From positions 60,001 to 124,000 of the forward strand of contig JAIGNY010001477.1 in NCBI GenBank assembly GCA_020152595.1: a DNA stretch of 64,000 nt, written 5' to 3'. Position numbers and translations under genes: made by a program. Shown here piece by piece: positions 1 through 13,018 of the stretch; position 1 is the first letter of the stretch, and each line of letters opens with the position of its first letter. The notes under the pieces were generated by a model. It ran no database searches. It saw only the letters and a program-made list of their open reading frames with translations, and was not told the DNA's origin. The DNA comes from Chiridota heheva (Eukaryota; Echinodermata; Holothuroidea; Apodida; Chiridotidae).

Positions 1-769
1 GAATTAGGAGGTGAAGTCTGTGAGTAAATATCCCACAGTGCAAAGCGACAAAGCTATTAGTGAGAGTGTGGTAGCTCCTGATCACAGTACGGCGTCTTTG
101 CCTCCTCCTGCTTTTGCTTGAACCATGAATATTCATCACCAGCTCTGATTGGTTAGTGCAGTTTAATTAGTGCAGGGAATTACAAGTATTGCAGAGCTGC
201 ATTTTTAGGTAATCGAGAAGTTGTTTGAGGCAGAAAATAATGAGATGATTTGAGATGATTTGTATGGATGTAATAAATTAGCTAGCTTTATGGTAACTAT
301 TTAGGATTCTCCAACCATTTTGACCAAATTGCAATTAAATGTGTGTAATTATGGTAATTAGATCTCTGCTCAGGGCTGTAATTCCCAGGAGACAAGGGAA
401 CATGCCCCCACACACACTTTTCAGTAGAATTTTACAAATTCAGTACATTTTGGGGAAAAATTTGCATCTTGTCCCCCCACAACCCACTTTCCAGATGAAA
501 TTTACGGCCCTGTCTGTCCTCCATTGACCTTTAAGGAATTGTTCACCTGTATCATTAATATCTGTAAATGTTAACTGGAAGTTTATCTATAAAAAAAAAT
601 ATTTCTTTGCAAAAGGGCCACTTTTTAAACAACATCAGTACATTTCTTTCTCATTATTTTAGTCTTGTTTGTTTTTAAGGATTATGCAATGATCTTAGTC
701 AAGTATTTAACTCTGACCAGCCTTTTAAACAGGTTTTAATCAGGGTTGTGGGGAAACTTGCCTCTTCCC

Positions 770-1345
770 ACGGCCCTGGTGTTAATTACAGGTTGACTCC
801 AGAATTTGATACTCTTATCATACAAACATGAATTTTCAAAATGGGCCCTAGTTCTTTCAACATAATTTTACTAAAAAATTCATTAGATACAAAAATCACC
901 ACACAAAGGATATAAATTAGGAAAAATGTAGTGGGCAATTCTCCTTGCACCCCCAAATCTTGCCAAGATCATTGTCCCCACACACACCCACACAATCACT
1001 TTCTGGATAAGAGGCCATATGAGAATTACGGCCCTGGTGTTAATTACAGGTTGTTCTACTCCAGAATTTGATACTCTTATCATACAAACATGAATTTTCA
1101 AAATGGGCCGCTAGTTCTTAACAAGTGCATGTTTTCATAATAAGCATAAGTGTGATTTGCCCACTAAAAATAACTTACCATTAAATACAAAAAAATCACC
1201 ACACAAAGGATATAAATTAGGAAAAATGTAGTGGAGCAATTCTCCCTTGCACCCCCAAATCTTGTCTAAGATCATGGCCATAGGCAACCCCATGAAGGAG
1301 GGCAATTCTTCTCCCCACCCCCACACCACACACACACACACACAA
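770..1345. repeat. Direct duplication, two units of about 260-310 bp
   Basis: GGCCCTGGTGTTAATTACAG, CATGAATTTTCAAAATGGGC and CACAAAGGATATAAATTAGG occur in both units (from 770 and from 1,029). The second unit has extra sequence near its start and ends with a (CA)n run at 1,325. Confidence 0.75.
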
Positions 1346-1647
1346 ACAAAGTGTATTTTTCGGTACACTTTAATAAGCAAAATTAGGGCATGGTTATTTT
1401 TGGGTTAGTGTCAAATTCAAAGATGTTATATTTTTCCTCTACCCCTGCCCCCAGCCCCCACAGAAATGATTATAAAACAATGGGCTCTTACACTTCTATT
1501 TCTGGCAAAGATAACCCAGGTCTACAGAATCATGGTTTGTCAAATTTTAATAAATAATTAATATAATAATAACTTATAAATAATCTTATAACTTGAGGGG
1601 CAGCTTTTTGCTGAAGAATATGAACAAAAGTATTCACACAAATTTAA

Positions 1648-2250
1648 AGGAATATTCCCGTGGTTTTCTGGAAAATTTTATTTGAAAGAGCATACATTTA
1701 GAGCCAATTTGGTACAAAAATCAGGTTGATATCATATTCCGTTCAGGAGATATGGATTTTTAAAATGTTCCAATTCAATTGCATTTATAAGTTTTTGTAC
1801 ATCCCAATTGCATTTTAACATTTTTGTACAGTATGATGAATTTGTGTTTGATGTCATAAAGGCAATTCCATTAAAAATGTTGATGTATTTCTTTGAGTGT
1901 TAATTGGTTGTTTCTGTATGATTAGAAACAATTTTCCAAAAGTTTTGAAGTAGGCATATTTGGAAATGTATATAAATATCTAACTTCCATCAATTTATTT
2001 TTCTAGCAGGTTTTACTAAATAAAAAAGGATGATAGATTTGAATGAAATACATCAACTTTGTGGGAGAATGTGTTGCTGTGATGTCATACTGAGCCTTTT
2101 TTCCTATTCGTTTATTAGCATTTTTTGTGAACCTTCAAATTTGAATATTCCCTAGTAGGAATAACATATCAACATGTTTTTTGTACTAAATTGTTTCTAA
2201 AATATGTATCTTTCTTATGAAAGGTAACAAACAAACATGGGAATATTCCT
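1648..2250. mobile_element. Palindromic MITE family B, copy 1
   Basis: AGGAATATTCCCGTGG at the left and CATGGGAATATTCCT at the right, with TTAA on both sides (1,644-1,647 and 2,251-2,254). The inner arms pair over AATCAGGTTGATATCATATT / GGAATAACATATCAACATG. No coding capacity. Confidence 0.82.
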
Positions 2251-2258
2251 TTAAATCT

Positions 2259-3524
2259 TGGAAGTATTTTTAAGATAAGCTTAGCTAGGAAGTGGGGTTG
2301 GGTGCAGGGGTCAACTGCCTCCATATAGTGCATTTTTGGGGTAGACTTATATGCAAAATTGGGGCAAGGTTATTTTTGGGTTAGTCACAGCATATTTTCA
2401 GACAATTTTCATTTGTCCCCTGAACAAAATCAGGTTCCTATACGAGTAACACTTTTGAATTTTAAGACTTAAAGACAATGGAGATGTGATTAGTTAGAGT
2501 CTAAACTCCAATGAACTGAGGATATCAGTTTGTATTGGAAAATATTTTTGTGGGTAAATTCATATGAAAATCAAGAAATTTAGGTTTATTTTTTTTTATT
2601 TTTAGGAAATACATTTTTGAATTACTAATATTTCACATCCATCATTACTTTCTAAGATTTGTATTTCTGATTTCAATTTTGTAATTGGTTTCTCATTTGA
2701 TACCATAAGTTTGTATTTAACAAACTTAATTAACACAAATTTAACATCTCTGCCACTTCCGCTTCACCCAGTGACTACTACGCCTCTAAATTAGTGGTAG
2801 AGCCCACACTCACTACTCCCCCACCCCCCCCCCCCTAAAAAAAGAGAAAATAAGTCAATAAAGACAGGGACCCCAAAAGTCCCCAACATAGGTGCCAAAA
2901 GTGTGGGGCAGGGACCTCAAACTTTAGAAAAATTGGTACTTCGCCCCAATTTTCAGCCACAATCACACAGGACATATATTTGGACAGCCATTTTGTTTTG
3001 GCTCCTCCAAATTTAAAAACATTCCAAGGCCACTGTTCCTCAATGGTCATACAAAGGTTAAGGAAATTAAAATAATGTTTAAATATGTACAGATAAATAC
3101 AGACAAAGTCATACTTAAAATAATGTTTTCATATGTAGAGAGAAATGCAAAGGCATACTGCACATAAACAATACTAACATAGTAATGTACCAGGAAGTTA
3201 ATGGCTTTCCTGTTCTTTTTATCAACACATCTTATCAAGTACTTTTAGATGGCTTGAAATGAAAAGGATTTGAATATTCTATGGCCATAGGTGGGATTTG
3301 CTATACCAAAAGTGGGGAGGGGGAAGTCAAAAGTAGGAGGAGGCAAAGCCAGAAAATCATGCTATGATACAAAAAAATCACCATACAAAAGATACACATT
3401 TGAAGAAAAAAAGTGAGGGGTGGGGGCAAGTGCTCTCTCTCCCCCCCCCCCCCCAACCCAAATCCCACCTACACTTATATGGCCCGACAATGATAACTTT
3501 GAACAGAATATTCTGTGAATTTTC
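2259..3524. other. No gene seen
   Basis: AT-rich sequence with a poly-C/poly-A tract at 2,821-2,845 and a second poly-C tract at about 3,441. The short open frames have no recognisable content. Confidence 0.5.
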
Positions 3525-3865
3525 ATTTTCACCAGTGTGTTGAAAAGTGAAGTTGCAGTTTCAAGTGTGATGTCATGATAATTGCAGATCCAAAGATAAT
3601 TCTTAATATATGATTTCTATCTAAAAAAATTTCATTTTTTTTTTTTTCCATTTATGTCGTGAGGTACATAAGCAGGTGGACAAAGCAAAGTTCTTGCAAA
3701 AAGCATGTTATACCCTATCTAAATAATTAAAATAAAATGTTTCCAATAATCTTGATAGAGGCAATTAATTTTCAAAGAAATCCATTAATATTGTCTTGGA
3801 TCTGCAGTTATGACATGCACACTTTACACTGCAAGGTCATTTTTCAACACACTAGTAAAACACTA
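3525..3865. mobile_element. Palindromic element family D
   Basis: Arms of about 75 bp: CAGTGTGTTGAAAAGTGA, GTGTGATGTCATGATAATTG and CAGATCCAAAGATAAT on the left, and their complements on the right ending TTTTTCAACACACTAG. A short CACTAGTAAAA tandem (3,851-3,895) extends the right end. Confidence 0.65.
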
Positions 3866-3997
3866 GTAAAACACTAGTAAAACACACTAGTAAAATCTTT
3901 GATTTATAGAATAATAAAGAAATATATCAACATGGTTTTTTCACCAAATTGTTTCTTTCATGATGAATCCTCTTATCATATATTAAAAGATTATTGT

Positions 3998-4385
3998 TAA
4001 GGCAGAGTGTTTATATGTGTATTTAATGCAAGGGGCAAATGACTTTGACACAAGTGGAATGGCCAGTCTTTAGAAGGGTCATTCACGAGAGCAAAGTCCT
4101 TTGAACCCTGCTATAAATATGCATATAAACATGATGCCAAAACATTAATCTTTTTATTAAATTTTCCCAAGTTGTATAAAATGCAACAAAGACACCTAAA
4201 AAGAATGAAAACAAGAAAAGTTTACATATATTTTATCACTTCATTCTAAAAATTACCCATTTTGAAAATGGACTAAACCAAATACTGAAGGTCGTGCATT
4301 ACAGGGATTTCATACAAGGGTCATGACAATGCAAATTTTCCATAGAAATTTTATAAATGAGGATAAAAATTCACAGGAATATTAC
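3998..4385. repeat. Dispersed repeat E, copy 1
   Basis: GTATTTAATGCAAGGGGCAA, CAGTCTTTAGAAGGGT and TTGAACC...ATAAAC recur at 57,335-57,675. No inverted ends were found and no coding frame. Confidence 0.65.
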
Positions 4386-4658
4386 TTTAAAGGTGTATGC
4401 AGTTAAAGGAAGAATCAATAGCAGCTCTGTGGCAGTTTGGTAACTGAAATGGGCTCAACATAGGGTTTGATAAAGGTCCCATTTTGAATACTTGTTTTAT
4501 TAAAAATAAGTTTTCATTACAAATGATTAGAGTTGATTGGAATATTCATATCAAAAGAATTATCAGTGTCACAAAGTGCAAGAAAAACAATACTTGAATA
4601 TTCAAGAGACTCCAGAATTATATTAGGCACCCTTACATTTCTACTAAGCAACTTTTAA

Positions 4659-5230
4659 AGGGTTAGTTCAGTGGTCAAGCAAGTCCATCTTATATAAAAG
4701 AGAACTTAAAAAAACAAAATGGTGAAAACATTCAAAAATCTTATTCCATTTAAGGAGATATTTAAGTTTGAAGCTTTGTATCATTTGTGTAGAAACGACT
4801 GAAATCAGACTAGTTGTGACATCATAGCCTCACAGATTCCTCAGTCTTTAGGTACTTTATCATATTTTGTCCTGCGATTTTGTGGCTTGAAAATCAGTGG
4901 ATGTCAGGAAAGTAGTAAAACATAATCTTGTAATGGTAATTATCATTTAACACCTGAAGAAAGTTTGAGGGAAAATAATTCAAATAGGAAAAAAGCTTGA
5001 TAAGTTTTCTTTAGAAAACATTAACAATTGTTAAAAATGTAATGGAGGATGGGAGCGCCAACCTTCCATAGTAGACTTACTACACCAGTCATTTCTACAC
5101 AGATAAGACAGAGCTTCAAACTTGAACATTTCCTACACGGAATAAGATTTGGGAACACTTTCTTCATCATTTCTTTCTTTTAAGTCCTCTTTCATTTATA
5201 AAATGGACTTGCTTGACCACTAAACTATAA
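4659..5230. mobile_element. Palindromic MITE family A, copy 1
   Basis: Arms of about 180 bp. The left arm starts AGGGTTAGTTCAGTGGTCAA and the right arm ends with its complement TTGACCACTAAACTA. The arms also share CATCTTATATxAAAGAGxACTT and AAAATCTTATTCC. TTAA precedes the left end (4,655-4,658). No coding capacity. Confidence 0.8.
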
Positions 5231-5250
5231 ACAAAAAAAGGTCTACTAAC

Positions 5251-5322
5251 TGTGGTGTAGCGGTTATCATACCTGTCTACAGACCACAAGGCCCTGGGTT
5301 CAAGCCTGGGTTGGGTAGACAG
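5251..5322 (+). other. tRNA-like sequence (SINE head or tRNA pseudogene)
   Basis: Box A-like TGGTGTAGCGGTTATCATA and box B-like GGGTTCAAGCC at tRNA spacing, closest by eye to tRNA-Val or -Asp. The acceptor stem does not pair, so it is not an intact tRNA gene. The next 300 bp may be the SINE body; a short open frame there has no recognisable homologue. Confidence 0.55.
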
Positions 5323-5329
5323 GCCAGTG

Positions 5330-6250
5330 CACCACAACTGGTTATCAAAGGCCGTGGACATTGACTTGGTTGTTGATGTTATGTCTGTCCGTACGTCGTA
5401 CCTGTGTTCTCGTCCAGGTCGATGAAGAGTTTCGTGAAAGCATTCTTACTATCATAACCGAATACGCAGGTGACGACCCCGTCATTGTAATTGTGTGTTC
5501 ACTCGTCCTCGTCGTCACTGAACTAATTATTAAATTATGTAGCCGTTGCCTCTCAACAATGCAACTTTATACAAGCTGCTATTCATACAAGCAGCTGTAA
5601 AACTTTTTAGCTGAACATCCCTTTAAGGGATTTGAGCTTATGCGATGTCTAAGTTAATGAGCCAGGTTCTCGCCCGGATACGTTTCAGTTTTTGCAGCGT
5701 TTATCATATCCAAAGCGTCTTTTGGATATTTTGCTGTGTTGCTATTTTTGCCTTAAATAGATCGATATGTTGATGTACAAACAGTGCATATTATTGCGTA
5801 GTTTTAACGAATATTGTATTCCAAAATTCACTAAATATGTTTCAAATACTTGGATTTCACTTGGCGCAGTCCCAATGAATATAGCATACATAATAACATT
5901 GGCACAGGAAATACCACCGAATACCTCTGATGGAAAGAAAACTCTGCTTTCAACAGTTCAATGGTTCAGGCCTTAAACTATAGTTTGACACATGCGCTAA
6001 TTGGGCTTAATATCCCATTTGGGATCTGTCATACAGTATAGCCAAATTGGAGTATACTTGTAGTTGATAGCTCGCTTGGGCTATAAACTTGGGGTCAAAA
6101 ACTATCAAATAGGGCCTACCCTGAATAGGCTATCCTATCATGCACATACTGCAATTGAGGCTGTAAAATAACCAAAGTATAAACAACCAAAATCCACATT
6201 TGAATCCACTGCCACATTACACACATGAGCTGGCCTGCAGTAATATTATC
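5330..6250. other. No gene identified
   Basis: Two plus-strand open frames (5,361-5,600 and 5,767-5,976) are present. The first could be read as an exon VDEEFRESILTIITEYA with an ag acceptor and gt donor, but it matches nothing I know and may be SINE body. A (CT)n run closes the region at 6,258. Confidence 0.4.
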
Positions 6251-6274
6251 CAAAATCTCTCTCTCTCTCTCTCT

Positions 6275-6960
6275 CTAGGTGCCGAGTCTGAAACAGACAT
6301 TGGCGACCATGGCCCTCCAGTCACTTGTGTTTAGAGCTAAATGCATAAACTTATTGTTACTTAGGCTGTTGTTGGTTGCCCAGTTGTTTAAGCTTTGGAC
6401 ATAATTAAGTCGCTGCCTTCCTCTGCTTCTTTTGCCCTCAATTTTCCCACATACTGCAAGCTGTTCCAACCAACCCTCCTGATAAACATGCCCAAAAAAT
6501 TCCATCTGTCTCCTTCTGATGGCATTGAGTAGGGAGTTGTTGGTTGCCCAGTTGTTTAAGCTTTGGACATATTTAACTCGCTGCCTTCCTCTGCTTCTTC
6601 TGCCCTCAATTTTCCCACATACTGCAAGCTGTTCCAACCAGCCCTCCCGATAAACATGCCCGAAAAATTCCATCTGTCTCCTTCTCATGGCATTCAGTAG
6701 GGACCTGTCCATGCCTGAAGCTATCAGGACATCATCATTAGTTTTCCTTTCTGTTCAAGATATTTTTAACATTCTCCTAATGAACCACATTTCCATAGCT
6801 TCTAATCTTTTTTGATGTCACTGGTAATTGTCCAACATTCACAGCCATACAGAATAGTAGACCATACATATGCCTTCAAGACACGGACATTCGTGTCCAT
6901 TCCAATATTTCTATTCTTCAGAATTGGATTCATTTATCCACAATAACTTGCCTATTCAGG
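6275..6960 (-). mobile_element. LINE ORF2 C-terminus with internal duplication
   Basis: Upstream pieces LEAMEMWFIRRMLKIS and the long frame (6,275-6,712) RRRQMEFFGHVYREGWLEQL, GKIEGRRSRGRQR, SLNNWA, DWRAMVANVCFR are the familiar end of endonuclease-reverse transcriptase LINEs. A 56-codon block (LLNAMRRRQ ... WATNNS) is present twice in tandem and in frame. Starts next to a (CT)n run. A few stops lie upstream of the long frame. Confidence 0.8.
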
Positions 6961-7082
6961 AGAAGTTATTTGTTTGTGTATAGTTGATGCATAAAATCAT
7001 GAGTTTATTCTTGATGTGTATTTGTTCAGGGTTCAAGTAAGTGGTCCATCTTTGACAAATGACTATGAAAGAAATTTCTAAA

Positions 7083-7615
7083 GGATTAGTTCAGTGGTTC
7101 AAACATGTCCATCTTATATGAAAGAGGACTTCAAAGAAACAAAATGGTGAAGAAAGCTTCCAAAAATCTTATTCCGCTAAGAATATATTCAAGTTTAAAG
7201 CTCTTGTCTTGTATAGAAATGACTGGTGTAGTAAGTCAAATTGAAGTATGCATCCTCACATTCTTAACAATTGTTAATGTATTTCTATTTATTTTTTCAC
7301 TATCTAAAGTTATCTTTTCTTGAACTTTCTTCAGGCAGTATATTATAAATACACTTCCTATATAGAATCAGGTTTACTACATATCCCATGGTTTTTAAGC
7401 CACAAAATGGCAGACCAAAATATGATAGAATATACAAAGAATTTAAGAAATCTGAGGCTATGACATCACAACTAGTCCGATTTCAGTCGTTTCTACACAA
7501 ATGATACTAAACTTTAAAGTTACCTATCTCCATAATGGAATAAGATTTCTGAATGCTTTCATTACTAATTTGTTTCTTTTGAAGTCTACTTTCATATAAG
7601 ATATACTTGCTTGAC
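7083..7615. mobile_element. Palindromic MITE family A, copy 2
   Basis: Begins AGGATTAGTTCAGTGGTTCA, ends near AAGATATACTTGCTTGACCC. Same arms and centre as copy 1. The open frame in its left arm ([20 protein letters not shown]) recurs in other copies only because the arm is repeated. Confidence 0.78.
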
Positions 7616-8129
7616 CCTGAAATTTTCCTTTGAAATCTTTTTAGTTATATTTTGTTATAATGATTGCCACTGGAAGTGTATTTGTGGAATGATATTATTG
7701 ATTAATTGTGCTTCATTAATTGTGAAAAATAATCATTTGCTCAGAATGGCTAATATATTAGCCAGTTAGCAGTATGAGTAAAATATATCATAGTTAAAAT
7801 CATGTCTTGTTGTGATGATACAAAATCCATCTTGATTTTATACATCAGTATTTTGCTATTAGTTTGTCTGTTTATGATTTCAATTTCAAAAGCAAACATT
7901 GCTAATAACATTTCCTTCATATTGCAGTTGAGATTTAAGTTTGTTAGGCTTACTTAAAAAACAGTTTTCACATTTTCAAACAATATTTAAGCCCCAATAC
8001 GCAGTGGGGCAACTTGAGTCCTGGCATGCCTGGGGACCTGTGGGTTTTTGGCCTCTGCAGCGATGTCAGAACCCACCCCCAAAACATATATTGAGCTACT
8101 AAATCATTGGTGTTCTAGCATCACAATCA

Positions 8130-8700
8130 ATGGCGCCGCCAGGAGTTTGATATTGGGGGGCACAAACCTTTTCAGTATGGGATCAATGGGTCCACCTAAC
8201 CTTAGGGCCCCTTGTAGGGCCCAGTGGAAAAGTCGAGAAACCTCACATTTTCCAAGTTTTAGATGCCCCAAAAAAAGACTGAATGTGTACAATACACGAC
8301 TCTATTAACTAAATTAGGATGTTACAAACAATGTGATATACCAGCATATAATTTTACAATGATACAGACTACCCCCTCCTTTCATTAAAAAAAGGTTATA
8401 AATAGGGGTTCGATATTGAAGCACAAACCTTTTCCGCATGGGGTCAAGGGGCCGTCTTAGGGGTCAAGGGGCCATCTTCGGGCCCCTTGTGGGGTCCAGG
8501 GGCAATACTCAAGTCATAATATCATCCATAAATGAATACCCCAAAGCGCCAGGTTCTTAATACATGCATGTTCTCTATACCATCTCGAAATCGGATATAT
8601 CATTCCTCCATACATATGGCGTAACAGTGGGGAGGTCCTCGCATTTTTAAGTTGGAGATATTTTGATATTTTACACATGGGGGCACATGCCCCCATGACG
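8130..8700. repeat. Imperfect duplicated repeat
   Basis: GATATTGGGGGGCACAAACC with GGGCCCCTTGTAGGGCCCAG recurs as GATATTGAAGCACAAACC with CGGGCCCCTTGTGGGGTCCA. The GGGGGCACATGCCCCC hairpin near 8,680 closes it. No coding content. Confidence 0.45.
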
Positions 8701-8711
8701 GCACCATCAAT

Positions 8712-9480
8712 CAGTGATATTAAAGCCCCCGCTTGCTTTTCCTCAAAATAAAATAAACATGCTTACTTTCCTACTCGAATTAAGTACCTACCAATAAAAA
8801 CGGGCTTGTAACCACCCGAAAATATATGTTGAGCTACTACATCATTGATGTTCTAGTATTGGGATACACCCTTAAGATCTCTGCCTTGAGAAGATCCTTC
8901 CCACTTAAAAGTTTCATTTTACACATACACGGAAGTAAGGTGTTGGTGTTGATTTAGATTCACCAGGTGATCACAACGATATTAAAGCTCCCACTTGCAT
9001 TTCCCCAAAATAAAATAAACATGCTTACTTTCCTATTCGAATTAACTACCTACCAATAAAAACAGGCTTGTAACCACCCCAAAATTTATGTTGAGCTACT
9101 ACATCATTGATGTTCTAGTATCAAGATACATCCTTAAGACCTGCCTTCAGAAGTTCCTTCCCACTTAAAAGTTCACATTTTACACAAACACGGAAGCAAG
9201 GTGTTGGTGTTGATTTAGATTCACCAGGTGATTACAACGATATCAAAGCTCCGGCTTGCATTTCCCCAAAATAAAATAAATATGTTTACTTTCCTACTTT
9301 AATTGACTACCCACCAATAAAAACAGGCTTGTAACCACTCCAAAATATATGTTGAGCTACTACATCATTGATGTTCTAGTATTAGGATACACAGACCTGC
9401 CTTAAGAAGGTCCTTCCCACTTGAAAAATCAAATTTTACACAATCACGGAAGTAAGGTGTTGATTTAGATTCACCAGGTG
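8712..9480. repeat. Tandem array of about 262-bp units, three copies
   Basis: Each unit has CTTGCATTTCCCCAAAATAA, CAATAAAAACAGGCTTGTAA, GAGCTACTACATCATTGATG and AAGGTGTTG...ATTCACCAGGTG. Units start near 8,712, 8,975 and 9,235; the first is the most diverged. Confidence 0.8.
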
Positions 9481-9654
9481 CCTGAAATGCAGTGAGTAGC
9501 GATAGATCTTAAAAAAGGAGATGACTGCCAGGATAATGGCTCAAACACAGTCTCAAAACCCAACACAGCAGAGAAACAGCTAATTTATTGTCCGTTAAGT
9601 GATTTCAGATTTTGTGTTGACCATACTAAGAAAAGGCTTAAGTAGTTCAAAAAT

Positions 9655-9762
9655 TGTTAAATTGCTAATGAAAAACAACTGAACCTGTATTAAGCAAGTC
9701 TTATCTTATATGAAAGAAACAAAATAGTGAAGAAAGCATTTAAAAATCTTATTCCAAACTAA
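9655..9762. mobile_element. MITE family A arm fragment
   Basis: GCAAGTCTTATCTTATATGA, AACAAAATAGTGAAGAAAGC and AAAATCTTATTCC match the family A arm. The rest is missing. Confidence 0.5.
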
Positions 9763-10424
9763 TCCCTAAATTCAATCGCCAACATGCAGTAAACCTGTCA
9801 GTAACACATGGACCCGATACAATTACATATAGACTTCCACCCCTTCCCTCCAGACTTCAATTATCTAAAATAGTTTCCATTAAATTGCCAACTCATTCCC
9901 CAAGATGCTTTCAAAAAAGGTAATAGTCCCTGTAATACTTCAATGATTTTAGACAGCCTGGTGAAACTATTGAAATCTGTTTCATAGATTTGAGTATGTA
10001 TATAGTAAGTACTACAGTTGTAAGCACCCATTATACATTTCCTTACCAATGAAACAAGCTATTGAGGAAGTGTTAAACGCTATTTGGTTGGGAACATCTA
10101 AGTCACAGCCAATTCCATTATCCCAATTACATCCAAATCATTATTGGGTTCACAATATCAATTAATCTACATATCTGACCCAGGATAAATTCATAGATTG
10201 CTGTTTTGAGGTCAGACATACTGAATTGAAACAACAACACAAATATTCCAATGAATTTGTTAAAACCCAGTTTAGACCAGGGATACTGTTATACAATAGT
10301 ACCTATGTTTAGACTTATGGACAGGAAGCAATTTTATATTTGCTAGAAAGAATTTTAAACTCGAACAGAAGAAGAATCAACAAAAGTACCTGTAATTTCT
10401 GAGTTATGGCTCTTTAAACTGGGA
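9763..10424. other. No gene seen
   Basis: Ordinary AT-rich sequence without repeats that I could match elsewhere in the window. Confidence 0.5.
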
Positions 10425-10880
10425 AGAGAGGGGGGAGGGGGGGGGGAGGGGGACTTCATACTAAAAGTTGTAGGGCTGTGTAGTCCACCAACCAAAAATA
10501 ATACCCGCAGTATGACAGATTTTTTTGGTAACTGCAGTATAAAATTATACAATTTCAAAACCTGCAGTATGAAAGAAGTCAATTTTGATACCTGCAGTAT
10601 GAGTATATTCAACGAAAATATTGTAAAAATGATCCAGCAGTACAAAATTAACACAGTGAAACCTCTTCTTTTTTTTGACATGCACTACAAAAATGATGGA
10701 AAATAGACAATTTTTTGTTTGTTTGTAAAAAAAGACACCTGCACTACGAAAATGGTGCAAAAAAAGACACCTACTTGGGCAGCAAGTATATGTATACGTC
10801 ACATATAAAAGTGCCTCCCCCCCCCTCCCCCTCTCCCCACTCTCCGCAGGTAATCAAAGCTCCAAAAAAAATTAACGTAT
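10425..10880. repeat. Dispersed repeat F (CCTGCAGTATGA units), copy 1
   Basis: GACTTCATACTAAAAGTTGT, several spaced ACCTGCAGTATGA units, then CACCTGCACTACGAAAATG units and a poly-C tract. The same series occurs at 44,995-45,425. The repeats give a pseudo-coding pattern (T-CSM) in one frame, which I read as a by-product of the units. Confidence 0.65.
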
Positions 10881-11214
10881 GCAAAAGATGTGATGTACGG
10901 AAGAGAAGATGGCTCAAAATCTTGAACTAATTTTGTATATTTTTTGTCTAAATATTAGTCACGAAAAGAAGCACTTGGTCAGATCCAACTGCTCTCATTC
11001 AAAGAACGCAGGTGAAGGATACAAAAACAATAGGTTAACACTCATAGCTTTTCTCGTTGTGATGTAACAAATTAAAAAAAAAATCCAACAAATTCTGACT
11101 AGCCATTTTTAAACTTTTACAATACACCAAATCAAAATTCAAAAGTCTGGATACACTTTTTCAACATTTTCACTGACTAAAATGTATGAAAGAATCATAT
11201 TTGCACTGTCCTCC

Positions 11215-11330
11215 CAGTCATCCAGCACAAATTTAGCATGTAGGCCCTATTGAAAATCCCAAATTTAGTATGTAGGCCCTATTGAAAATCCCAAATTTAG
11301 CATGTGGGCCCTATTGAAAATCCCTCACTA
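11215..11330. repeat. Tandem repeat, about 33 bp, three units
   Basis: Units of AAATTTAGCATGTAGGCCCT plus ATTGAAAATCCC. A second small duplication (CTTCTAGAAATCAAAAGTTG) follows at 11,580-11,665. Confidence 0.75.
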
Positions 11331-11859
11331 AAAATCAACAACTCTCGTTACTAATGACACATACAGGACCGTAATTCCTGGGAGAGACCCCCTCCCCCTC
11401 TACCCAATTGTTGGCAGCATTCTTTAGATAAGGTAATGAAAAACACTACCACTGTACTCTGTGGAGGTACAGTATCACCCAACGTCCCTCCCTCACTTTG
11501 TGAAGGAGAATTACGGCCCTATACACGAGTACCTTCAATGTCATCAAAATAATGTCAAATACAAGCTTACCTTTACAAATCAGGACTGTAAACTTCTAGA
11601 AATCAAAAGTTGAATTTATCTACAATGTGTACATCTTCTAGAAATCAAAAGTTGAATTTATCTACAATATGTATATGCATGCATGCAATGCAGGTAGTTT
11701 ATCTACAATGAATATATGCATGCATGCAATGTGGGTTCCCAGAATCCACTTTGATAAAAAGTTAAATCATCTCTTCCAACTTTCACTTTCAGGTAAAAGC
11801 CACAGCCTCAAAGGACTTTAAAAGATGTGTTATAATGTACAAAGTTCAATGTTGGCAGA

Positions 11860-12085
11860 GTATTTACGGAGAAGTGGCTCAGGTTAGGGAGTCAAGCTCA
11901 TATTCGAAAGGTACAGAGCAAGACACTTTACACTTTACTTGCTTCAGTCCGCTCAGCTGTAAAATGTGTACCAGCACTGCTAGGGACATATGGGATTTAA
12001 TTTGTGATGGACTGGCGTCGTCCAAGGGGCAACATGTACTCTCATTCGCTAGCGCCATGGAAACCGGGGATTAACACTGGACCTA
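11860..12085 (+). mobile_element. tRNA-derived SINE, degenerate
   Basis: Head AAGTGGCTCAGGTTAGGGAG is damaged and box B is lost; the body keeps CAAGACACTTTACA, CAGCTGTAAAATGTGTACCA and GATGGACTGGCGTCGTCCA. Older than the 54.2-kb copy. Confidence 0.7.
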
Positions 12086-12189
12086 TCAGTCTAACGATTC
12101 GGATGAAAAAAATAGAGCACTAACCAGAACCAAAAGGGTTTTGTGGTTCCGATGCTTCTTTTTCATAAGCTGATTGATTTGCAAAATTT

Positions 12190-12430
12190 GTATCTACTGT
12201 CATGTCATTGCATATCATGAAATATTTGTTCCAGGATATTTATTCATAAACCACACCCACCATGCAGATCAATGAAAATGTTGACAACATTAGTATTTAT
12301 ACAATAATTAACAAGATTATCATAGCAAGTATGATGCAAAAATGGTTGCTCATTCACCCTATTTCAAAAATTTGTCAGTAAGCCCCGCCTATTCATTCAT
12401 ATTCATGAAATCACTACCACAATAATTAGT
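12190..12430. repeat. Single unit related to the 52.5-kb array
   Basis: AAGCCCCGCCTATTCATTC, TATTTGTTCCAGGATATTTA and an upstream AAGGGTTTTGTGGTTCCGAT have counterparts in the same order at 52,330-52,620. By-eye match only. Confidence 0.4.
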
Positions 12431-13018
12431 TATTTATAACGTCTTCAGAACCGAATTGACAGTAGTACACGTAAATAAAGTAAGTTTATTGTGCTTTCAA
12501 TTGTCTAAATCATTAATGCAATTCTTTCATGTATCTTACATGTTGTTCTAAACTATAGTAAGTGCAGTTTAATCATGAATCTAAAATGTTAAACATTCTA
12601 AAATAGGCACTAAATGTTAACTGTTTGTATCAAGTAGTAACTAATTTGATTGGTTAATGATGTTTACTGACACATAGAGAGCAAAGGTCAAATTAACTTT
12701 TTTAAGTTAGGTGATTGACAGTTTTTTCAACCAATCACCGCATGAATTTGCCTAGCAACAAAATCTGCGTAACTAAGTGGGGCAAAACTCTTACGCGGTA
12801 TACTGGTACAGTAGAGCTAGCTAGCGGAGCGCGCTTATGCAGTCGATGCAATATTCTGCGCACACAAGACTGAGTGACAACAATAACAAAAATTGCGCCT
12901 ACAAACTCGCTACAAGTTTGTAAATTGATTCCAGTTATTCAGAACAGTTAACAAATGAAATTTTGTTTATTGGTCATTCCATGTCAATTCAACAAGGAAA
13001 TGACACTACCATCTCAGA

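Noticed and set aside
5251-5322. Functional tRNA gene
   Set aside because: Boxes A and B are present but the acceptor and anticodon stems do not pair properly.
5361-5600. Possible host exon VDEEFRESILTIITEYA
   Set aside because: Splice-like borders but no homologue known to me, no neighbouring exon, and a tRNA-like head 40 bp upstream that suggests a SINE body.
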